Part shown: positions 11,933-19,902 of the stretch, piece by piece
Numbering within the stretch: the stretch's first letter is position 1
Layout of the letters: every line of letters starts with the position of its first letter
Origin: Symbiodinium kawagutii
Taxonomy: Eukaryota > Sar > Dinophyceae > Suessiales > Symbiodiniaceae
NCBI GenBank assembly: GCA_009767595.1
Contig: VSDK01009629.1
Location: 6,624-70,623 of the forward strand
DNA: 64,000 nucleotides
Reading direction: 5' to 3'
Program-made: the position numbers and the translations under genes
Notes under the pieces: model-generated
The model's input: the letters and a program-made list of their open reading frames with translations, nothing else
What the model was told of the DNA's origin: nothing
The model's database searches: none

Positions 11933-14387
11933 TTATTTAAATATCTACATATATATGTATATAGATATATGATATTCTTATATTTATGATACACATAACC
12001 CATATTTCTGATATCTACATCTTTCACAACTTATCTCTGCTTGTTGATCCATCTGCTCCGTTGCTGCGCGGAGATATAGGAGTTGGACCGCCGCTTCCGG
12101 GCCTCCGGAGCCTTGGCCTCGGCCGTGTCGCTCCACCCAGGCGGGGAGCCACGGGTGGTGACACGTGGGGCGAGCCCGGGGGCTCGGAGTCTCCGCTTGG
12201 GGATGGTAGGGGTGGTAGGGGTGGGATGGATGAGCCATGGGGATGAGGCCAGGGTGACTAGTGATGTGACTAGTGATGGATTCTCATCAGTGATGATGAA
12301 TCCTCCATGGTGACTGGTGATGATTCAAGAGAAGGGTCAGTCATCAAAGGTTAGGAGTGCACCACAAAGGATCAGTGACCCAAGGGTTAGTTCTGAGTTT
12401 TGCTTTGTTTTGCTTCATCTACGTTCGTGAGGAAAAAAATCCTTGATGCACGTTCTTGATGGGAAATCTACACTTCCGTTTGATTTATATAGTTCTGTTC
12501 AGATTGGTCGTTCATGAGAGATTGTGAGTGTCTTTCCCTGTTCATCACCCTGTGTCGGTTAAGTACCCTGACTGCAAGAAATCCCTCAAAAACTGCTGCA
12601 CGGCAAGCTGACAAGTTTCCTAGTCAACCATCATGTTGCAGCAAGCAACCCATGCACCGAACTGTCAGAATAACCCAACGTCAACCAGGAATTCCAAAGC
12701 TGGGAAGCTGTGACCTAAAGCTGTGAACAGCTACAGTCTTGAGCTACCAATTAGCTACCGGTGAACTGGTGACTGAAGATATGCGCATGAAGGGCTGCTG
12801 AGCCATACGTGATGGTTCATTCTTGAAGAGCCCAGTAGTATGAGACTTGAATCAATTAATCCCTTTTTCGTGCTCCAAGAGGTTTTTGTTGTCAAGCAGA
12901 GGACCTTTCATTGGACCTTTCATTGGACCTTTCATAAGCCTTTCAGACTCTTTGCCATCATTATAGTCATTCTATGCAAAATAATTTTAGCAAGTTCCAT
13001 CATGATAGCAAGTTCAAGCATTATTCCTCCAAGGTATTGTATTACAGTAATAATGATTAGTCACTGCAATCCATCATTGTCATCGTTCTCATTGATCAGC
13101 ATTAGTATACTATTGTATTTGTTTGAGCATGAAGACTCTTCTCAATCATTGATCACTTTAGATTGTGAATGATATTTAGTTTGGACCTAGATCAAGCGCC
13201 ATCGCAATCATGTATCAACGTTATCAAAGCAATGTTATCAATCATTAATTGCTGAACACCCTTAGTAGTCAAACAAGGAATTAAACAACCTTGGTTGATT
13301 ATGTTGACCATTTTGTTCCTAAAATGGATTTTCATCACTGACGATCAACTTATTCAATACTTCACTTGATACTAACATCTAAATGATTGGAATCACCGGA
13401 TAGTGTCATTATCCAATATCTACATTGATATTCAATATCTAAATTGATATCCAATGTCTTGATGATATCAACATTCACTCATTTGGTGGTTTCTGAAAAT
13501 AGGGGTACCCCAGATCATCCATAAATATTAGTCAATTTATAGTAATAAACCAACCATTTTTGGGGGTTCCGTATGGCTTGAAAAACACCCATTTAGATTT
13601 GGGCTGTGGGTCAGTTCACCCTGTACCCTTGGTTCCCCTATCATTAACCAGCTAGTTTTCCCTATAAACTTGTTGGAGATTTTTCCCATGACCATTGGTT
13701 GATTTATATTGACCCATTTAGATACTGTATCATTTCCAGTAATTGATCTCCAATATCTTGAATATACTAACAAACTCACAACTATTACTTAGCTCTCATT
13801 TCCACTACTAACCACTAGCCAACTAGCCAGCCCATTAGTTGGTTGGTGAATGTTTCCAATAGTACTTTTAATATCCTAACTACACCAACCAACTAATGGG
13901 TTAAAACGATCCAATAGTAGTTTCCACCATTAGCTCATGATTGGTTAACCTATTTTCCACCATTAGTTGGACTAACCAATAACTGGTTAAGTGGTAACCA
14001 TTAGTTGGACTAACCAATATTAGTTCCTCCACTATTAGCTAACCATTATTGGTTAGTTGGACTAACTATGGTTAGGAGCTGTTCACCTATCCTGGGACTC
14101 AGCTCCTGGCGAAAACGCCGGCTTTCAACTCCTCCAGGGCTCTGTGCCACGGACCTGGCGCGCTACGTGGTTTCGGGCAAGGACGAGCCCTTGGAGGTGC
14201 CGGGCGGTTGCGGTGCCCCGCAACGGTGGTTCGATGGTGGGGCACCGTTGAGTTGGATGGTGAGTTGGATGGGTTGATGATGGTGAAGTGCGGCGGTTGA
14301 TAGTGGGTAATGGTGGTTGAAGATAGTGAAAAATGGTTGATGAGGGTTAGTGAGGGTTGATGAGGGTTGATGAGGGTTGATGAGGGT

Positions 14388-14452
<65 letters not shown>

Positions 14453-17400
14453 GTTATATAATGAGGGTTAATGAGGGTTAATGAGGGTTAATTAATGAGA
14501 GTTGATGATGATTAATGATGGGACATCATGATTAAAGATGGTTGATGATGGCTAATGATGGTTGATGAATGGTCAAGAAATTGCTGGGTAGGGGATAAGG
14601 ACGAAGATGATGGTGAACATTATGGGTAAGGGATGATGAATGAATGATGGCTAGGGGATGATGAATATTTTGATGGTTAAGAATGGTGAATAGGAGTAGG
14701 TTCTGAGCTATGATGAACACATAGCAGTTGACCACAAGCAACAGTCTGGTAAACTAACCTGGCAATGGAAAATCATTATATTTTATACTGTAACCCTGGG
14801 AAACTACCAATAAATGATGGGCTTTCCCTTGCCATGTTAGTTTACCAAAGTATAATGGATGAAGATGGCTGCTTTGTGGTGATAAATACTGGTTATCACT
14901 GGCTGACCATGGTTCAGACTGCTCAACGGATGAATCAAGCCATGGGAGACCTACACCACCCACCAACATTGAAATTGTCCATGAATCAAGGCAGCTCTTG
15001 CCACTATTCATCATACAGTACAGTTGGTTGAAATTTGCAGATTACTTCAGAGATCGTTTTATGTAGCAGAGGTAGTGGTTGCCCTCTTGATCTCTAGCGA
15101 ACTCTGCGAAATGAACTAAGCCCGACTGAGCCCTGGTCTATCATACAGGTCCCGATGATGGAGACCTGCCAGAAATGGGACCCGTTTCTGTACTCGACAT
15201 AGCCAGCCAACACGAGATATGACAGACAAATGGAAAGTTTACGGCTGACGATGCCTATATAATTGATAGCTGGTGAATGGATTGAGTGGTTGATAATGAC
15301 CAATCAATGGTGAATCGATGTGAATCATATATGTTTGAGTGACCAGTGATTGCTTAATTGACTATCAATGGTTAGTCATTGTTGATTCATTGACGATCAA
15401 TTGATGATTAATGGCAAGTGGTCACCCAACCTGAAGATCATTGCGCGACAGGCAACTGTCACGTCTCAATTTGGCAACATTTGGCTTGTTTGCATTTCAA
15501 CTCATTCGACATGCACTTGCTTTGGAGATTTGCCAAGCAACAACACCATGGAGATGAACCTCAGCATGTGCAGACCGTGCTGATGCATAGGAGTGAAGGG
15601 TTTGACCCGGCCATGTTGGTCTGTCCGTAGGTCACGTACTCCAGATTCGCTGCGCCCATCCAAGCCATGCTGCAGGCGCCAGGGAGAGGAGGATTGGTGG
15701 GCGAGTTGATTTGCCATTGAACTCGCAATTGTTGGTGGTTTTAATGGACAAGACATGGTGATAATAGGGTACAAATGCCCAACCATAATAGTGAAACAAG
15801 TACTAAGTGAACAGCGTCCAAAACCTGTTTGTTTATGTTTAAAAAGAGTCGGGACATATAGATGCTTTGCGTAAGCAAAACCCTGTGTTTCGTAGGCTCG
15901 CGTAAGCATTTTCATGAAAACATGTTGCGTAAGCTGAGCGTAAGTACTTGTTAGATGTAAGTACTGGTTAGATGTTGGAAATGCTACCTAACTAACAATT
16001 TGATCCCCTGCCTTTGGCTGCAGACTGGTTCGAAGCTTGAAAACATTTGGTCAAACATGTCGATACTGGAAATTACAATGTTGGAGTCGGGAATCCGCGT
16101 AAGCTTCGCGTAAGCGATTCGTAAGCAAATCTTGCCCTCTAGATCAGGTTACCCTTTGGGGGGCCCAACAATCGCAGATATGATATGTTCTTGTATTCAG
16201 AGTATTGCTATGTATAGTTTAACAGACGTGTTGTGTTGTACTGTGTAGGCAAACCTCGAGTAGGCAAATGTTGAGTGCCTGACCCTACTGTAGAACAATC
16301 AGTGATGTCAGAACTGGCCGGAGAAGGTGAGCAAGCTCACTCTCTGGGGAAGAGCAAGTTCACTGCTCCACCAAGAAAAGCAAGTCTCGCGTAAGCAATT
16401 CCCTTGAAATTTTCGTTGTTACTTGTTAATTCTAGCTCGCGTAAGTGCTGCGTAAGCCTTATGTTCTCCAGGACCCCCGCGTAAGTCAAAACTGTCGTCG
16501 CGTAAGTAACGCGTAAGCTGAGGCGTAAGCGAACCCATACGTCCATTGCGTTGAATCATACATTTTGGACGATGCTCAAGTGGTTTCAATCATTTTTGAA
16601 GATTCCCGGGTACTGTTGAGGGAAGAAGTCATGTCCACTAACATTGTGACAGATGATTTTGATATTGGCATTTCTGAAAGATATTTGATCCAACCCACCA
16701 AGCGGCTGGGGATCGGTTTAGCATGATGGCAATCCATCATCTTGCAGTTGAACCCATCCTGAGACTTGGCGTTTTTGGCTCCACCCCGCATATAAGATAC
16801 CTGGTCCCTTCTTTTCTTCCAGCCCATCATAATCACTCTGTAGCCACCTACGCGTGCGGGGCAACTAGCCAGAAACCATGCAGATATCGATTGCCCATTG
16901 GACAAGGCGATGTCCGCTATGTCCCATCAGCAAAGCCACAGTTGGCCCACTGATGTGTTGTCGTGGTGTCAGGCTGCCCGCGGAATGCTGCGCCCACTTG
17001 AACGTGGTGCCAACAGTTGCGTCCTGAGCGTGCAAGCAGCCAGCTAGCTGGTGATTTATAGGGTAGCTGCGGGGATTGATAGGGGGATGTGGGGTAGTGA
17101 ATTTCAACCACACGGTTTACAGTTTACAGAAAAAATGCCAGTTGAACCCACCATGTTGATGGTAAATAGTCGCCAATGAAACCTGATTTGTTTCCTGGTT
17201 CGCCACATCCTATGACAGAATGTTCAATTTGCAACAACAACCATTGCTGTTGGTTCTTAATATACAAGTGATCATTGATGGCTGTCAGACTGTGATATGT
17301 TTGATTGCCGTCGGTATGGTCACATTGACAACAGCTAGCACTGGTGATTATCATAATAGCTGGAAATATATGCGCGATTGCAGTTGGTATCGGAATATGT

Positions 17401-17806
17401 ACTGGTTATTTGCATTTGTTTGCTATGTTATTGATCATGGTTATTTGGTATTCTATTTGGGTGACTACTACAGCATAGCAGAGTGCCAAACCATGAGATG
17501 TGAAGCCCTTTCTTGGATTGGTGGCTTGACAGCCATGGTCTAATAGTGATAAGAGTAACAAGGTCCGAATCGAGTTGGCATGGCCCATGGTCTTGTTGGC
17601 TGTATTCGCATGGCTAATTCCGTGCTTGGCAATGATCATAGTATATTATCTCCATCTATTGGCCCTTGCCAGTGTATATATTCATTGAATCTGTGCACAC
17701 CCGTGGGGTCTGTGCCTGGTACTAAGGCCACGTCTTTTTGGCAGCCGGTGCTGATGGGGGTCTGGAGCAATCTGGAGGCGAATACTTCCAGGACACAAAC
17801 TGCTGA
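5880..17806 (+). CDS. Short-chain dehydrogenase/reductase, retinol dehydrogenase/WWOX/TIC32-like (11-exon core)
   Basis: This span joins into an intact core of 885 nt, about 295 codons including the stop, from eleven exons: 5880-5985, 6618-6664, 7237-7326, 8431-8513, 9314-9397, 10327-10465, 11559-11651, 12080-12140, 14138-14196, 16973-17015, 17727-17806. Every junction keeps phase and every intron ends in AG. In order it shows RTVLITGGSSGLG (NAD(P) loop), ARVLVTCRS (a basic residue after the second strand favours NADP), LDLANLQSLR, DVLICNAGVM, GVNHLGHFAL, VVCVSSLAH with the catalytic serine, YSDSKLANV with catalytic Tyr and Lys, SLHPG, and a C-terminal SGGEYF followed by TGA. The family reduces or oxidises carbonyls on retinoids, steroids or other lipids; the substrate here is unknown. 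WWOX and TIC32 relatives have non-metabolic roles. Family assignment is strong; subfamily is not. Confidence 0.88.
6618..6664 (+). CDS. SDR exon 2: glycine-rich cofactor loop
   Basis: A 47-nt exon. Joined to the previous one it completes TGGSSGLGFETAARLAE, the TGxxxGxG dinucleotide loop. The acceptor is CAACGAG|GC. The donor is GA (GCAGAG|GAGCAT): using it gives LAEAGARV across the next junction, the expected SDR text. A different frame through this island has a longer ORF but destroys the motif. Confidence 0.88.
6695..6802 (+). repeat. (GGTTG)n low-complexity tract in intron 2
   Basis: Repeated GGTTG/GGGTT units begin 30 bp after the GA donor of SDR exon 2. Confidence 0.85.
7237..7326 (+). 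CDS. SDR exon 3: second beta strand
   Basis: It reads AGARVLVTCRSAAAELRQ, followed by a Gly-rich loop coded by a poly-G run. It ends AACGAG before a GT donor. The exon could instead stop at 7290, before the glycine run; 7326 keeps a normal donor. Confidence 0.8.
8431..8513 (+). CDS. SDR exon 4: LDLANLQSLR
   Basis: It reads RVHHMRLDLANLQSLRDFAD and ends EQLVA plus AG in phase 2, before a GA donor (GCCAG|GACACG). The D in LDLAN is the usual adenine-binding position. An upstream start at 8414 is open but out of phase with exon 3. Confidence 0.85.
8660..8769 (+). mobile_element. Family B element
   Basis: CTAGTTGGTAGTTTG at the left, the GATTGGTTGACTCATATT block inside, and ATCACCAACCAG at the right. 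Confidence 0.65.
8909..9010 (+). mobile_element. Family A element, degraded
   Basis: The core text CAACAAACCAACCATTTTGG and the right end GTTTTAAGAAAGC are recognisable. The left end is worn and no target duplication remains. Confidence 0.55.
9086..9197 (-). mobile_element. Family C MITE-like element with 4-bp TSD
   Basis: Ends GGCTGTGGGTCAA and TTGACCCGTAGTC, flanked by ATAT on both sides (9082-9085, 9198-9201). The interior reads CCTGGTTCCCCTA, the reverse of other copies, so it sits in the opposite orientation. Confidence 0.75.
9314..9397 (+). CDS. SDR exon 5: CNAGVM strand
   Basis: Following GCCCAG it completes Arg and reads TGIDVLICNAGVMAVPE, then TMDGFEM, ending ATGCA in phase 2 before a GC donor. 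NNAG/CNAG is the structural motif of the fourth strand. Joining to the next exon gives MQLGVNHLGH without a gap. Confidence 0.87.
10327..10465 (+). CDS. SDR exon 6: NHLGH and catalytic serine
   Basis: It reads LGVNHLGHFALCGHLLALLG and then VVCVSSLAHQLGNGERLLQ. NHLGH is characteristic of the retinol dehydrogenase/WWOX branch, and SSLAH holds the active-site serine. It ends CTGCAG before a GA donor (GACCAG). Confidence 0.9.
11447..11515 (+). mobile_element. Family A element, left part only
   Basis: The left end GGTGGTTTCTCAAGATAGGG and the core AATCATCCATT are clear. No right end is seen before SDR exon 7 at 11559, so the copy is truncated. Confidence 0.6.
11559..11651 (+). CDS. SDR exon 7: YxxxK catalytic motif
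   Basis: It reads ELETAQDGGRSSYNAWAAY and continues SDSKLANVIFAK, the active-site Tyr-x-x-x-Lys followed by the expected LANV helix. It begins after CACTAG and ends GCCAAG before a GT donor. Confidence 0.92.
12080..12140 (+). CDS. SDR exon 8: LHPG strand, 5' half
   Basis: It reads ELDRRFRASGALASAVSLHP and ends with the first base of Gly, before a GC donor (CACCCAG|GCGGGG). The reading continues the helix begun in exon 7. Confidence 0.9.
13485..13590 (+). mobile_element. Family A element with 4-bp TSD
   Basis: It runs from GGTGGTTTCTGAAAATAGGG to GGCTTGAAAAACACCC, flanked by ATTT on both sides (13481-13484, 13591-13594). A family C copy follows within 10 bp. Confidence 0.8.
13601..13715 (-). 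mobile_element. Family C element with 4-bp TSD
   Basis: Starts GGCTGTGGGTCA and ends TATTGACCC. ATTT flanks both sides (13597-13600, 13716-13719). The orientation matches the copy at 9086. Confidence 0.7.
14138..14196 (+). CDS. SDR exon 9: LHPG completion
   Basis: It completes the Gly of LHPG and reads LCATDLARYVVSGKDEPLE, matching the HPG-x-x-x-T-D/E-L stretch of the family. The acceptor is CTCCAG|GG and the donor GAG|GTGCCG. Confidence 0.88.
14389..14452 (+). repeat. (GAT)n microsatellite
   Basis: About 21 uninterrupted TGA/GAT triplets, flanked on both sides by longer TGAGGGTT units. It lies in the 2.8-kb intron between SDR exons 9 and 10. Confidence 0.95.
14747..14847. mobile_element. 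Family D palindromic element
   Basis: Perfect 12-bp inverted arms TGGTAAACTAAC and GTTAGTTTACCA enclose about 75 bp, with the arms continuing imperfectly (CTGGCAATGG against CCTTGCCA). Confidence 0.6.
15869..16530 (+). repeat. Cluster of 13 dispersed GCGTAAG[C/T] octamers
   Basis: The octamer occurs at 15869, 15900, 15927, 15938, 16097, 16108, 16389, 16439, 16450, 16479, 16500, 16511 and 16523, all in the same orientation, plus one CGTAAGC at 16120. Spacing is irregular. It lies inside the last large intron of gene 1. Only the count and orientation are seen; no function is established. Confidence 0.85.
16973..17015 (+). CDS. SDR exon 10: conserved E-x-GA segment
   Basis: A 43-nt exon reading AARGMLRPLERGAN and ending in phase 1 before GTTGCG. 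The ERGAN stretch corresponds to the family's T-P-E-x-GA position before the last strand. The donor lacks the usual AG before GT, so this junction is a little less sure than the others. Confidence 0.75.
17727..17806 (+). CDS. SDR exon 11: C-terminus and stop
   Basis: It reads HVFLAAGADGG, then LEQSGGEYFQDTNC and TGA at 17804-17806. The Gly-Gly-x-Tyr-Phe ending corresponds to the SGKYF/GGYYF C-terminus of retinol-dehydrogenase-like SDRs. The protein has no added tail domain. Confidence 0.88.
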
Positions 17807-19560
17807 GGGTCAAACGTCTGTCCTTGGAAGAGACCCAGCTGGATGGTTGGTTGGTTGTGGTTGGTTGGTTGGTTCGTTGGCTGGCTGGCTGGTTGGTTGG
17901 TTGGTTGCTTGGTTGGTTTGCTGCGTTTTCGTGCCACAGGACATGCAAGTTGCCCCCACGCAAGCGGATGTTGGAGTCTCAGTTGCCGGAAGTTGGGCAC
18001 ATCCCAACAGCTTGACGCTCGAAACCGGTCATGGCTTTGGGGACTGGTTCACAGCTAGGGGTGACAGTGGGGCCACCCACTGTCATGTGGTTGAAACAGT
18101 CGAAGGTGTCACGGCTGGTAGATCCAGCTCTCAAAAATCATCCCCTGTCAACCCTAAATAGCTTTTGATTTATCATCGGATATAGATGATCTACTAATTT
18201 GGATCTAACATTGCTGGGTGTTGAATGATGTTTTTTAGATGGGTTAAGATTTGCACCTAGCCGTTGAAAGGTGAGCCAGCAGGCTGTGGGTCCCCATTCT
18301 TTAACCAGTGTTACGGCTGATTATGACCAATGATGGGAACATCCGAATTGTCGTGTGAGGTGTTTATTTGCTTGAAGAATTAAGAATATGATCCAAATGT
18401 TCCTCTTATAGGATTACATAGTTTTGAGGATATCATATAGGTTTGAGGATGCAGAATCTTGTATTGTGTGTGTGTGACTTTGACCTCGAGGAACGAGCAT
18501 GTATAAGAAGCTCTACACAACTTGGCTCCGGAAATGAGTTCAACAGTTGACACCCCTAGCCATGGGCTACCCTTCAGCAACCAAGCAGCTAGCATTATTA
18601 GGAATCATTTTTCACAATGAAACATCATCAACCATTCATCGGCCATCATTAAGGATCATTAACCATGCTTATTAAGCATCCAGCCATCATCTACTGTACC
18701 ATCATCAGCAATCATTGTCATCAATTATCATGCCGCGTTATACACAGATGGCTATTAACCATGTAGTCCTCATCCAAACCATCATCAACCATCATTAACC
18801 ATCATCAACCCTGTAGCCCTCATCCAAACCATCATCGACTATCATCTAGCGTCGACCACCTACCATCCACCATAGCCATGCACCATTTGTTGTCGTCACT
18901 GCAGGCCGATGATCCAGATCTGGGTGCCAGACTTTGGGAGGCACCGCTGGTGGCAGCTCGGGAACGATCGGGGCAACGCTATTTGATACCAGAGCGACAA
19001 TGACCAACCAAGTACAACATTGTGGGAGTTCACAGCAGAATAATACAGAATATAAGCTGGTTGCCAACAAGAATAGCGGTCACCGACAACCATGGTTGGG
19101 TCACTCGTGGTTAAGGAAGGCTTGTTACTCATGGTTGGTGGTAGTGAATGCTTGCAAATGGTTCAAAGCGGCTCATGGTGAGCAGTCGCGATGCTTGCTG
19201 GTGTTGAACGAACCTGTTTTCGTTCTGCCGCAGCTTTGCCAAAGCTCCGCGTGTCATTGACCATTGAGCGGATAGCTGATGCTGATGCTGAAGCTCTGAC
19301 ACGGACACAAACCATCAATTGGTTTCTTTCACCCGTAATCATTTATTTTTACCGAAGCATCATTCATCATTCATCTATCCATCATGAGACATCAAGCAGC
19401 GAACAGCAACCATTGCATTAACATCATTCTCGATCATTCACCATCCATTCGCAATCGATTTGTCCCCGTTTAACAATCAATTGGCTATCGATCAATCCCA
19501 TCTTAATCATCATTTGACCATCAAGTTACTTCACCATCATATCTTAATCATCAAGTTAAC
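17807..19560. other. Intergenic region between gene 1 and gene 2
   Basis: After the SDR stop there is a GGTT-rich array (about 17844-17925) and then ordinary low-complexity AT-rich sequence with CATCATCAACC-like repeats. No convincing exon is seen. Gene 2 starts on the same strand, as expected in a one-way dinoflagellate gene array. Confidence 0.5.
17844..17925 (+). repeat. (GGTT)n array just after the SDR stop codon
   Basis: Units of GGTT and GGCT begin about 40 bp after the TGA at 17806, so they are probably in the 3' untranslated or trailing region. Confidence 0.85.
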
Positions 19561-19902
19561 CATCAGTTGCCTATCAAGGGTTTGGAGTTCACCATCCAAC
19601 CATCAGTTCTCCAACATTTTCCTATCAAATATCAACCACTCCTACCACGATGGTCGGTGCTTGGGCGGCCCTTACGGCCAGCCATGGCCGCCGCTGCATG
19701 AGCTCCCTGGAGCTGCCAGCCAAGCTTCGACCATCAGTTGCCTATCAAGGGTTTGGAGTTCACCATCCAACCATCAGTTCTCCAACATTTTCCTATCAAA
19801 TATCAACCACTCCTACCACGATGGTCGGTGCTTGGGCGGCCCTTACGGCCAGCCATGGCCGCCGCTGCATGAGCTCCCTGAAGCTGCCAGCCAAGCTGCG
19901 AC
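19561..19902 (+). repeat. 171-bp tandem duplication carrying the start codon of gene 2
   Basis: Two near-identical units, 19561-19731 and 19732-19902, each contain the same AT-rich leader and ATGGTCGGTGCTTGG. Differences visible are few, for example CTGGAGCTG against CTGAAGCTG near the ends. 171 is divisible by 3, so the reading frame passes through both copies without a stop, giving two possible starts (19650 and 19821). Confidence 0.93.

Noticed and set aside
11447..11989. 180-codon plus-strand ORF
   Set aside because: It runs from a family A fragment through SDR exon 7 in the wrong frame and into AT-rich intron. The SDR frame inside it carries YSDSK; this ORF does not.
15640..15690. Exon-like text FAAPIQAMLQAPG
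   Set aside because: It was considered as the link between SDR exons 9 and 10, but the phase does not fit, and 14196 joins 16973 directly with the conserved E-x-GA segment.
17580..18161. 193-codon ORF overlapping the SDR terminal exon
   Set aside because: It reads the terminal exon out of frame and continues through a GGTT array.
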